A stretch of DNA of 18,621 nt, taken from NCBI GenBank assembly GCA_045805605.1, contig JBJMKX010000081.1, forward strand, positions 1 through 18,621, in the 5' to 3' direction. This document shows, in pieces, positions 7,032 through 14,057 of the stretch; within the stretch, counting starts at the first letter, position 1, and every line of letters begins with the position of its first letter. Both the position numbers and the translations under genes were made by a program. The notes under the pieces are model-generated. The model was not told the origin of the DNA and searched no databases. It worked only from the letters and a program-made list of their open reading frames with translations. The DNA is from DATBDE01 sp045805605. GTDB lineage: Bacteria > Actinomycetota > Thermoleophilia > Solirubrobacterales > Solirubrobacteraceae.

Positions 7032-7675
7032 GCGACACGGCGCTGAGCCGGGGAGAGCTGGTCGTCAGGACCATCGCCCAGACCGCGGTCGACAACGAGA
7101 CGTACTTCTGCCAGCTCGACGCTGTCGTCGGCGACGGCGACTTCGGCTACTCGCTCGCGCGCGGGTTCGAGATCGTGCTGAGCGACTGGGACGACCTGGG
7201 CTACGACGACATCGGCGGCCTGCTCAAGAAGACCGCGCTGGTCCTCTCCAAGCGCATCGGCGGCACCTCGGGGCCGATCTGGGGCACCGCGTTCCTGCGC
7301 GCGGGCGTGACGCTCACCCCGACGCCGGAGCCCACCAGCGCGGAGGTGATCGCCGGCCTGCGCGCCGCGATCGACGGAATCAAGCAGCGCGGCCAGACCG
7401 ACCTCGGGGACAAGACGCTCCTCGACGCCCTGGCCCCGGCCGTCGACGAGCTGGAGAAGGCGCTCGACGAGGGCGCGCCGGACGCGCTCCCGCGCGCCGC
7501 CGCGGTGGCGAAGGAGGCCGCCGAGAACACCAAGGGGATGCTGGCCCAGCGTGGGCGGGCGAGCTACACGGGCGAGCGCAGCCGTGAATCGGTCGACGCG
7601 GGGGCGGTCGGCATCGCGGTGATGTTCGAGAACGTGAGCAAGGCTTGGCAGGAAGCCGGGCTCGAGCGGGCCTGA
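7028..7675 (+). CDS. dhaL: Dihydroxyacetone kinase, nucleotide-binding subunit DhaL
   Basis: DhaL holds the nucleotide and transfers phosphate to the ketose bound on DhaK. The 215-residue all-helical protein has the Mg-binding aspartates Asp31, Asp36 and Asp38 in LDAVVGDGDFGYSLARGF (E. coli: Asp30, 35, 37), GGTSGPIWGTAFL (about 78-90) and SYTGERSRESVDAGAVG near 179-195. The usual DGDHG is DGDFG here. GAGGAGG precedes the ATG, which overlaps the HAD stop by four bases. DhaL comes before dhaK, reversed from the common order, and no dhaM phosphocarrier is adjacent, so the phosphoryl donor (ATP directly, or PEP through a distant DhaM) is open. A related short-ketose kinase (for example for erythrulose) is possible. 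Confidence 0.88.
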   Translation: MSDTALSRGELVVRTIAQTAVDNETYFCQLDAVVGDGDFGYSLARGFEIVLSDWDDLGYDDIGGLLKKTALVLSKRIGGTSGPIWGTAFLRAGVTLTPTPEPTSAEVIAGLRAAIDGIKQRGQTDLGDKTLLDALAPAVDELEKALDEGAPDALPRAAAVAKEAAENTKGMLAQRGRASYTGERSRESVDAGAVGIAVMFENVSKAWQEAGLERA

Positions 7676-7720
7676 CGACGCCGCGCGGTTGGCCGAAAAA
7701 GCACGCGAGAGGAGAGAGAC

Positions 7721-8716
7721 GTGAAGAAGTTCGTCAATGACCCGCAGCAGTTCGTGCCCGAGATGCTCAAGGGTGTGGAGCTTGCCAACCCGGGCAAGCT
7801 GCGCTACGTCCCCGAGTACAACCTGATCATGCGCGCCGACGCGCCCCGCGACGACAAGGTGTCGATCGTGCAGGGCTCGGGCTCGGGGCACGAGCCGGCC
7901 CACGTCATGGCCGTCGGGCCGGGCATGCTCGACGCGGCATGCCCTGGCGACGTCTTCTCGGCGCCGCCGTCGGACTACGTCTATGAGACGACGAAGCTGA
8001 TGGCCTCGCCCAAGGGCGTCCTGCACCTGATCAACAACTACACCGGCGACCGCATGTCGTTCGACATGGGCAAGGAGCTCGCCGAGGCCGAGGGCGTCAA
8101 GATCGGCACGATCATCGTCGACGACGACGTGGCGGTGAAGGACTCGACCTACACCGTCGGCCGCCGCGGGGTCGCAGGCAACTTCTTCGTCATCAAGGCC
8201 GTCGGGGCCGCCTCCGAGGACGGCGCGTCGCTCGAGGAGCTCATCGAGCTCGGCAACAAGGTCAACTCGGTGACGCGGACGATGGGCATGGCCCTGACGT
8301 CGTGCACCCCGCCGGCCAAGGGCGCCCCGCTGTTCGAGCTCGGCGACGACGAGATGGAGATGGGCGTCGGCATCCATGGCGAGCCGGGCCGCCGGCGCGA
8401 GAAGCTCTCCTCGGCGAACGACATCGTGGACGAGCTCCTGGAGGCGGTGCGGGCCGACCTGCCCTATGAGTCCGGCGACGAGGTGGCGCTGATGATCAAC
8501 GGCCTCGGCGGGACCCCGATCTCCGAGCTCTACCTCCTCTACGGCCGCGCTGCTGAGCAGCTCGCGGACAAGGGCATCAACGTGACGCGCAGCTACGTCG
8601 GCGAGTACTGCACTTCGCTCGACATGGCGGGCGCCTCGGTGACGCTCGTCAAGCTCGACGATGAGCTCAACAAGCTCTTCGACGCGCCCGCAGACGTCGC
8701 GGTGCGCATCTTCTGA
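7721..8716 (+). CDS. dhaK: Dihydroxyacetone kinase, substrate-binding subunit DhaK
   Basis: DhaK binds the ketose covalently as a hemiaminal on a histidine. In this 331-residue protein that residue is His219 in MGVGIHGEPG (E. coli His218). GSGSGHEPAH with His57, NNYTGDRMSFDMG with Asp110 and GMLDAACPGDVF (about 68-79) are also present, so the active site looks intact. Differences from the standard protein are HVMAVGPGML where HAGYVGxGML is usual, and PPSDYVYE in the following loop, so substrate range may differ. The GTG start has GAGGAGAG just upstream and lies 45 bases after dhaL. A GC hairpin 17 bases past the stop marks the end of the cassette. Confidence 0.9.
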   Translation: MKKFVNDPQQFVPEMLKGVELANPGKLRYVPEYNLIMRADAPRDDKVSIVQGSGSGHEPAHVMAVGPGMLDAACPGDVFSAPPSDYVYETTKLMASPKGVLHLINNYTGDRMSFDMGKELAEAEGVKIGTIIVDDDVAVKDSTYTVGRRGVAGNFFVIKAVGAASEDGASLEELIELGNKVNSVTRTMGMALTSCTPPAKGAPLFELGDDEMEMGVGIHGEPGRRREKLSSANDIVDELLEAVRADLPYESGDEVALMINGLGGTPISELYLLYGRAAEQLADKGINVTRSYVGEYCTSLDMAGASVTLVKLDDELNKLFDAPADVAVRIF

Positions 8717-8733
8717 ACGCCGACCGGTGGCAA

Positions 8734-8756
8734 GGCCGCGCAGGGAGGGCGCGGCC
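8734..8756 (+). terminator. GC-rich hairpin ending the aldolase-DhaK cassette
   Basis: GGCCGCGC (8734-8741) and GCGCGGCC (8749-8756) form a perfect 8-base stem with a 7-base loop, 17 bases after the dhaK stop. No T-run follows, as is often the case in very GC-rich actinobacteria, so it could act as a terminator or as an mRNA-stabilising 3' stem. Confidence 0.6.
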
Positions 8757-8779
8757 ACTCCGGTGCGACGATCCCGAGA

Positions 8780-8968
8780 GTGCCTGACGAGCACGCGCTG
8801 GTTCTGCTGCACGCGCTCGGAATGTCACCGCCCGTGCGGGACGGCGCCGTGCCGCTGCCTCGGGGAGTGCCGTCCGCACTGCCTGGTGCACGCCTCGGCC
8901 GCCCTCGGGCACCCCGCTCGGCCTTCGCCACCGGCCCGCTCAGCCACCCGCCTGAGCGCGTTCGATGA
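8780..8968 (+). pseudogene. Possible alpha/beta-hydrolase N-terminal remnant
   Basis: A short open frame from a GTG at 8780 begins with LVLLHALGMSPPVRDGAVPL at about residue 7. This resembles the first strand and oxyanion region (LVLLHxLGMSxxxWDxVxPxL) of alpha/beta hydrolases. After roughly 25 residues the resemblance ends, no nucleophile elbow is present, and the frame runs into the 3' end of the convergent matB gene. It may be a decayed hydrolase start or chance. Low confidence. Confidence 0.22.
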
Positions 8969-10394
8969 GCCGCGGCTTCATGACCTTTCCCATCGGATTG
9001 CGCGGCAACTCGTCCAGGAAGCGGATCTCGCGCGGACGCTTGTGCGGGGTGAGCAGCCGCGAGACGTGGTCGATGAGCTCCCTCGGCTCGGGCGAGCCGC
9101 CCTGGGCTGGTACGACCCAGGCGACGATCCGCTCGCCGAGGTCGGGGTCCGGCTCGCCGGTGACCGCCACCTCGGCAACTGCCTCGTGCTCGAGCAGCGC
9201 CCCCTCGATCTCGCCGGCGCCGATCTTGAAGCCGCCGCTCTTGATGAGATCCGTGGCTCTCCGGCCGACGATGCGCACGTACCCGTCGGGCGCCAGCGTG
9301 GCGAGGTCGCCGGTGTGGAACCAACCGTCGCGGACCGCCTCCGCGGTGGCGTCTGGGCGGTTCAGGTACTCGAGAAAGAGGTTCGGCCCTCGCACGGCGA
9401 TCTCGCCGATGGTCTCGTCGTCGGTCGCCTCGAGCGTGTTTCCGTCGTCGTCGACGAGTCGCAGGTCGACACCCTGGAGCGGGGGGCCCACATAGCCGGG
9501 CCGTCGCTCGCCGGCGGCTCGGATCGAGGTGTTCATGAGGGTTTCGGTCATCCCGTAGCGCTCGACGATCTGTTGACCGGTGAGGCGCTCGATTCGCTTG
9601 TGCTCGATGGCCGGAAGCGCGGCGGACCCCGAGACCAACAGGCGCGCCCGCGCAAGGCCCTGGGCGACCCGACGATCCTTCTCCGCCTCTTGACCCAGGC
9701 GGTGGTACATGGTCGGCACGGCGAACAACACGGTCGCGTCGTCCTCGAACGCGGCGGCCACCGCCTCGGATGAGAAGCGCCCCAGGTGCCACGCCGTGCC
9801 ACCGCGCCGGACGGGGCCCAGGATGCCAAGGATCAGCCCGTGGACGTGGAAGAGGGGCAGAGCATGCGCGACCACATCCGCCTCGGTCCACTCCCACGCC
9901 GACGCGAGCGCATCGAGATTCGAGGCGATTGCCCGCCGGGGCAGCACCGCACCCTTGGGCGGTCCGGTGGTGCCCGAGGTGTAGACCACGATCGCCGGCG
10001 CCTCGTCGTCGGCTTCGGGCGGAAGCTCGGCCCCGCCCGCGTCGAGTTCGACTTCTGCCCGCGGCAGGGCGGCCAAGCTCTCCGGCAGGTCGGTGCCGGG
10101 CGCGCTCAGCAAGAGGGCCGGCGAGCTGTCGGACACGATGTGCTCCAGTTCTCGTTCCCCCGCTGTCGGGGTGATGGGCACCACCGGCACCCCGGCCATC
10201 AGGGCGCCGATCACACCGACGCAGGTCTCCGGCACCGGCGTCGCCCACACCGCCACACGCTCCGCGCCCTCCACCTGCGCCGCTACGGCGGCGCTCGCGT
10301 CGCGCAGCTCGCGGTAGGTCAGCGTGCGCTCCGGGAACCGCATCGCCGGCTTGTCGCTCGGATCGTCGAAAGCTGGAAACAGCACTGTCCTCAT
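8940..10394 (-). CDS. matB: Malonyl-CoA synthetase MatB
   Basis: ATP-dependent ligation of malonate (or methylmalonate) to CoA. The 484-residue product is very close to the Streptomyces MatB sequence I recall: VAVWATPVPET, VVYTSGTTGPPKGAVLPRRA (P-loop, about 137-156), LPLFHVHGLILGILGP, LFAVPTMYHRL with Arg232 at the malonate-selecting position, ERYGMTETLMNTS (278-290), LIKSGGFKIGAGEIE and the catalytic lysine in NPMGKVMK (Lys470). AGGAGG at 10401-10396 is only one base from the ATG at 10394 but ten bases from an in-frame GTG at 10385, so the true start may be three codons shorter. It is the last gene of the minus-strand operon, 47 bases after the MetE-like gene. Its presence implies that malonate is a product of the pathway or a transported substrate. 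Confidence 0.9.
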   Translation of the reverse strand: MRTVLFPAFDDPSDKPAMRFPERTLTYRELRDASAAVAAQVEGAERVAVWATPVPETCVGVIGALMAGVPVVPITPTAGERELEHIVSDSSPALLLSAPGTDLPESLAALPRAEVELDAGGAELPPEADDEAPAIVVYTSGTTGPPKGAVLPRRAIASNLDALASAWEWTEADVVAHALPLFHVHGLILGILGPVRRGGTAWHLGRFSSEAVAAAFEDDATVLFAVPTMYHRLGQEAEKDRRVAQGLARARLLVSGSAALPAIEHKRIERLTGQQIVERYGMTETLMNTSIRAAGERRPGYVGPPLQGVDLRLVDDDGNTLEATDDETIGEIAVRGPNLFLEYLNRPDATAEAVRDGWFHTGDLATLAPDGYVRIVGRRATDLIKSGGFKIGAGEIEGALLEHEAVAEVAVTGEPDPDLGERIVAWVVPAQGGSPEPRELIDHVSRLLTPHKRPREIRFLDELPRNPMGKVMKPRLIERAQAGG

Positions 10395-10441
10395 CCCTCC
10401 TCGCGCCGTCGGGCGCCGCAGTCCACGCCCCGTCCGGACGT

Positions 10442-11488
10442 CTAGGCGGAAGCGCCTCCCGCAGCGAGCCGGTCACGCACCCGCTTCGCGCCCTCGACGA
10501 GGGCACGGAGCTTTGCGAGGGCCGCCTCTCGCGGGAGGTACTTCATACCGCAGTCCGGTCCGACCTGCACGCGGTCGGCCGGGACGAACTCCAGAGCGCC
10601 ATCGATGCGGCGCGCGACCTCGTCCGCGGTCTCCGGCGTGGGGTCCGAAAGATCGAGGACCCCCAGGATGATCGTCTTCGACCCGATGTCGCGAAGGACC
10701 GAGAGGTCCAGCTTGGGCTGGGCCGACTCGACCGCGACCTGGTCGACGGAGCAGTCGTTCAGCTCGGCGAGGAAGGAGTAGCCAGACGGTCGGTCGCGGA
10801 CGATGTGGGCATAGCCGAAGCAGGTGTGCAACGCCGTTGTGCCGTCGACGGCTTCGACGGCACGGTCGATCGCGGGGACGGCGTACTCGCGCGCCTGCGC
10901 GGGACGCGCCTGAAGCCACGGCTCGTCGATCTGCACGACGTCGGCGCCGGCCGCGAAGAGGTCGCGCACCTCCTCGTTGACGGCCGCCGCCAGGTCGAAG
11001 GCCAGGCTGGCGGGGTCATCGTAGGCCTCGTTCTGCGCCTGCTGACTCATGGTGAAGGGTCCGGGGAGGGTGATCTTGATCGCCCGCTCGGTATTCGCGC
11101 GCAGGAAGCGGAGGTCGTCGACCTCGACCGGACGCGTGCGGCGTACAGGCCCCACCACGCGGGGCACGGCGTTTGCCTTGCCGGTGCGTCCTTCGACCAT
11201 GGCCGGGTTGTCGATGTCCAGGCCCTCGAGCGCCGTCGCGAAGCGGTTGGAGTAGCTCTCGCGGCGGATCTCGCCGTCGGTGAGGATGTCGAGGCCGACC
11301 CGCTCGAGGTCGCGGATGGCCAGCGCCGTCGCGTCGTCCTGCGCTTGGGCCAGGTAGGGCTCGGGGACCCGCCAGAGCTCCTTCGCCCGAACGCGCGGCG
11401 GCAGAGTCTCGAGCAGGCGGTCTCGATCGATCAGCCAGTCAGGCTGCGGGTAGCTGCCGACGAGCGTCGTCGGGATGAGCGGCAGCAT
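10442..11488 (-). CDS. Core-MetE-like cobalamin-independent methyltransferase
   Basis: 348 residues matching only the C-terminal catalytic barrel of cobalamin-independent methionine synthase. Zinc ligands are visible: His221 and Cys223 in LHTCFGY, Glu254 in VAVESAQP and Cys313 in GPDCGMKYLPR. The protein starts directly with PTTLVGSYPQPDW, typical of the catalytic half, and VVQIDEPWL (184-192) is the usual MetE core. Full MetE is about 750 residues, so this is a one-domain relative; such proteins include archaeal core methionine synthases and epoxyalkane:coenzyme M transferase. Placement inside a catabolic operon, away from methionine genes, suggests methyl or thiol transfer on the catabolised compound, for example demethylation, but the substrate cannot be read from the sequence. 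The gene lies 24 bases after the deacetylase gene; no strong ribosome site is seen. Confidence 0.85.
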   Translation of the reverse strand: MLPLIPTTLVGSYPQPDWLIDRDRLLETLPPRVRAKELWRVPEPYLAQAQDDATALAIRDLERVGLDILTDGEIRRESYSNRFATALEGLDIDNPAMVEGRTGKANAVPRVVGPVRRTRPVEVDDLRFLRANTERAIKITLPGPFTMSQQAQNEAYDDPASLAFDLAAAVNEEVRDLFAAGADVVQIDEPWLQARPAQAREYAVPAIDRAVEAVDGTTALHTCFGYAHIVRDRPSGYSFLAELNDCSVDQVAVESAQPKLDLSVLRDIGSKTIILGVLDLSDPTPETADEVARRIDGALEFVPADRVQVGPDCGMKYLPREAALAKLRALVEGAKRVRDRLAAGGASA

Positions 11489-11512
11489 CGTCGAAGACGA
11501 TAGACCGCGGTC

Positions 11513-12364
11513 CTACGCGGCCGTGGCGTCGAGTGCGAGCGGCTCGAACGCCCCCTCGTCGGTGGCCGCGCGTATGGAGGCGGCGAGGTCGCGATAGGGG
11601 ACGCACCACAGCACCTCATCGTCCACGAGCCTGCGAATAGCGGCGAGCGCCCGGCTCATGACGTCGAAGCGCTCCTCGGGCTCCGCGAGGAACGGGTGGA
11701 ACACCATGGACAGATGCGTGCCCTCCTCGACCGCGGCTCGCAGCCCGGCGTCGAGCGTCGCGCGGAACCGGCTCGGGGGCAGGACGTCGGCGGCGCCGTG
11801 GTCTCGCTCTCGGAGCCGGCCGAAGCGCGGGAGGTAGTGGTAGGCGTCGAGCATCCCCCACTGGAACGGGAGGATCGCGATCCCCTGCCCCACGCCGAGG
11901 CCACGGCCCGCGGGCGAGCAGTACGCGAACCCGAGGTCGCGCAGCGCCGTCGCTGAGCCGCCCGTCAAGCGCCCTCCCGGCGGCCGGAAGCCCTGCGGCC
12001 GCAGGCCGAGCGCGCCCATCGCGCTGACGCCACGCCGCAGCAGCTCCGCCTCCCGGCTCGGGCTCAGCTCCGCCCACGGCTCGTGGCACCAGCCGTGGTA
12101 GGCCACCTCGTGCCCCGCCGCGTCGACCTCGACGAGCGTGCCCGGATACAGCTTGGTGTTGAGCCCTTCAACGAAGAACGTCGCGCGCAAGTCGATCTGC
12201 TCGAGCAGAGCCAGGACGCGCGGCAGCACGCGCGTGACCGAGAAGTGGCGCCCGATGGGCTCGTCAGCCGGCCACTCGCCGCGCTGCAGCTCCGTGACCT
12301 CGCCGAGGTTGTCGAACGAGATCGTCACCGCGGCCCGGCGCCGCTCCGGCCCCCACCCGCTCAA
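11513..12364 (-). CDS. Polysaccharide deacetylase-fold (CE4/NodB) hydrolase
   Basis: 283 residues with the NodB-homology motifs in order: TISFDNLGE (14-22), AYHGWCHEPW with metal histidines His90 and His94, GFRPPGG with Arg127, and VFHPF with His223. In motif 1 the normal metal-binding second Asp is Asn19, with catalytic Asp18 kept. No signal peptide is present, so it is cytoplasmic and unlikely to act on cell wall; cytoplasmic members such as PuuE-type allantoinase hydrolyse small amides, which fits this operon better. It starts with a TTG whose TTGA overlaps the stop of the preceding gene, so translation is coupled. A GTG 12 codons further in is an alternative start. Substrate unknown; C-N hydrolysis of a small amide or formamide is inference. 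Confidence 0.82.
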   Translation of the reverse strand: MSGWGPERRRAAVTISFDNLGEVTELQRGEWPADEPIGRHFSVTRVLPRVLALLEQIDLRATFFVEGLNTKLYPGTLVEVDAAGHEVAYHGWCHEPWAELSPSREAELLRRGVSAMGALGLRPQGFRPPGGRLTGGSATALRDLGFAYCSPAGRGLGVGQGIAILPFQWGMLDAYHYLPRFGRLRERDHGAADVLPPSRFRATLDAGLRAAVEEGTHLSMVFHPFLAEPEERFDVMSRALAAIRRLVDDEVLWCVPYRDLAASIRAATDEGAFEPLALDATAA

Positions 12365-13194
12365 CTGGACGGCGACTCCGCGGAGACGGGGTTCTCCAGC
12401 CTCCCGACGCGTTCGATCTCGACCGTGACGCGATCGCCGTCGCGCAACAGGATCTTCGGATCGCGCCGGTATCCGACGCCGCTGGGCGTCCCCGACAGGA
12501 CGACGTCACCCGGCGCGAGCGGGATGAACTCCGAGATGGTCGCCACCAGGGTCGGCACGTCGAAGATGAACTGGCTGGTGTTCGCGGACTGCATCCGTTC
12601 GCCGTTGAGCTCCAGCGCGATGTGCAGTTGGTGCGGATCGCCGACCTCGTCGGGTGTCACCAGGAAGGGCCCGAGCGGCGTCGAAGCGGCCCAGTTCTTC
12701 CCCGGCAGCCACTGGGCCGTCCTGTACTGGTAGTCGCGCATCGAGATGTCGTTCGCCGCCGTGTACCCGGCCACGGCATCGAGCGCCGACGCGCCCGCGG
12801 CGCGGCGCACGGTGTGGCCGATGACGAAGGCGAGCTCGGCCTCGAAATCGACCGCCGCGGACTCCGGTGGGAGCAGGATCGGGTCGCCGGCCGCCACCAG
12901 CGTCTCGGCGAACTTGGTGAACAGCGCGGGGTAGTCCGGCACGTCGTACCCGCCCTCCTCCGCGTGCGCCCGGTAGTTCAGCCCGACGCAGACGATCTTG
13001 CCGGGGTGGGGGACGACCGGCAGGAGCCGCACCTCGGCCAGCGGGACGCGCTCGTCGGTCACCGGCGGGTCCGCCAGCACCTCCGAGGGGGTGTCGCGAC
13101 CGAGCTCGACGACGTCGCGCAGCGGTCGCACCGTGTCATCCTCGACGAGCCCGGCGAGCCGCCGGTCGCCGAGCAGGCAGCTCGCGAAGCGCAC
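12361..13194 (-). CDS. Fumarylacetoacetate hydrolase (FAH) family protein
   Basis: The family cleaves C-C bonds of acylpyruvates or decarboxylates/isomerises ring-cleavage products. The 277-residue protein shows KIVCVGLNYRAHAEE (66-80, catalytic His77), VDFEAELAFVIG with metal ligands Glu118 and Glu120, YTAANDISMRDYQ with Asp149, and PGDVVLSGTPSGVG (228-241). I chose the GTG at 13194: GAGG lies just upstream, the protein then starts MRFASCLLGD like its relatives, and it falls ten bases after the dioxygenase stop. A longer frame to 13296 would overlap that gene. Acting right after an intradiol dioxygenase, it probably handles the ring-opened acid or a derived acylpyruvate. 2-hydroxyhepta-2,4-diene-1,7-dioate isomerase-type annotation would be equally usual for this family. 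Confidence 0.87.
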   Translation of the reverse strand: MRFASCLLGDRRLAGLVEDDTVRPLRDVVELGRDTPSEVLADPPVTDERVPLAEVRLLPVVPHPGKIVCVGLNYRAHAEEGGYDVPDYPALFTKFAETLVAAGDPILLPPESAAVDFEAELAFVIGHTVRRAAGASALDAVAGYTAANDISMRDYQYRTAQWLPGKNWAASTPLGPFLVTPDEVGDPHQLHIALELNGERMQSANTSQFIFDVPTLVATISEFIPLAPGDVVLSGTPSGVGYRRDPKILLRDGDRVTVEIERVGRLENPVSAESPSS

Positions 13195-13204
13195 CGCGCG
13201 GTCC

Positions 13205-14032
13205 TCAACCGCCGACTGGGCGCAGGCGGATGTCGAAGTCGCAAATGAAGAACGGGGCCTCGAGCCCGCGCTCCCGGAGCTCCGCTTCGTCCTCATGCCT
13301 CTCAGGGGACCTGACCAGCGGCTCCTTCACCGCTCCGATGGTGTCGTTCTCGAGGTAGGGGTCACCCGCGAAGAACACCTGTGTGACGAGCGGCTGGTGG
13401 CCGTCCGCGGTCACCTTGAAGTGGATGTGCGCCGGCCGCCACGGATGCTGGCCGATCGCGTCGAGGTACCTGCCCACGGGCCCGTCCGTTGGGACGGTGT
13501 ACGGCTTCGGCATCATCGTCTGGAACTCGTAATCGCCGGACTCGGCGACGCCGAAGCGCCCGCGGAAGTTGAAGTCCGGCTGGCGCTCGTCCCAGATGTC
13601 GTACCCGCCGTTCGGCCCCGTCTGCCAGATGTCGAGGACAGCGTCGGGAAGCGGGGCCCCGTCGCTCGAGGTCACGCGTCCGCGGACGAAGAGCACCTCG
13701 CCCTCCTCGACGCCCTCGTAGTCCTCGTAGAGCTTGACCGGCGCCTCGCGCCAAGGCGGGTCAGGCCGGTAGAGCGGGCCCTCCACGTCGCTGGCCGTCG
13801 CCGACTCGTCCGCCGCGTGGGAGAGCGCGTCGACGAGCACCGACGTGCGCGTAACGTCCGAGAGCAGGACGAACTCGTCGTTCTTGCCCACCGCCGTCAG
13901 GAACTCGAGCACGGCGTACCACTCATCCTCGGTCACCTTGTGGCGCTCCAGCACCTCGTGGATCGCCGCTATGGCGTCCGGCACGACGCGCCCCAGCCGG
14001 TCCCGTCCGCCCACTTCGGTCGTTGTGCTCAC
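13205..14032 (-). CDS. Intradiol ring-cleavage dioxygenase, hydroxyquinol/catechol 1,2-dioxygenase type
   Basis: Non-heme Fe(III) enzyme opening catechol-like rings between the two hydroxyls. The 275-residue product has the family's N-terminal helical dimerisation domain (about 15-75, DEWYAVLEFLTAVG and EFVLLSDV), EGPLYRPDPP (84-93) and the four iron ligands: Tyr144 in GGYDIWD, Tyr178 in PKPYTVPTDGPVG, and His202/His204 in RPAHIHFKV. Spacing of the ligands matches hydroxyquinol 1,2-dioxygenase (Tyr164, Tyr197, His221, His223), and the N-terminal domain also points to that branch; chlorocatechol or other substituted catechols are possible. GTG start at 14032 with GAGAAGG upstream, 25 bases after the amidohydrolase. 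It is the central ring-opening step of the operon; the ring hydroxylase that would supply its substrate is not in the window. Confidence 0.92.
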   Translation of the reverse strand: MSTTTEVGGRDRLGRVVPDAIAAIHEVLERHKVTEDEWYAVLEFLTAVGKNDEFVLLSDVTRTSVLVDALSHAADESATASDVEGPLYRPDPPWREAPVKLYEDYEGVEEGEVLFVRGRVTSSDGAPLPDAVLDIWQTGPNGGYDIWDERQPDFNFRGRFGVAESGDYEFQTMMPKPYTVPTDGPVGRYLDAIGQHPWRPAHIHFKVTADGHQPLVTQVFFAGDPYLENDTIGAVKEPLVRSPERHEDEAELRERGLEAPFFICDFDIRLRPVGG

Positions 14033-14057
14033 AGCCTTCTCCTTCTCCGGCGCCGGC

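Noticed and set aside
6854..8812. 652-codon minus-strand open frame opposite dhaL and dhaK
   Set aside because: Both plus-strand genes have intact catalytic motifs and ribosome sites; the antisense product is Arg/His/Val-rich with no recognisable domain.
8593..10506. 637-codon minus-strand frame overlapping matB in another phase
   Set aside because: The matB frame holds all adenylation motifs; this frame is Arg/Gly/Pro-rich without motifs.
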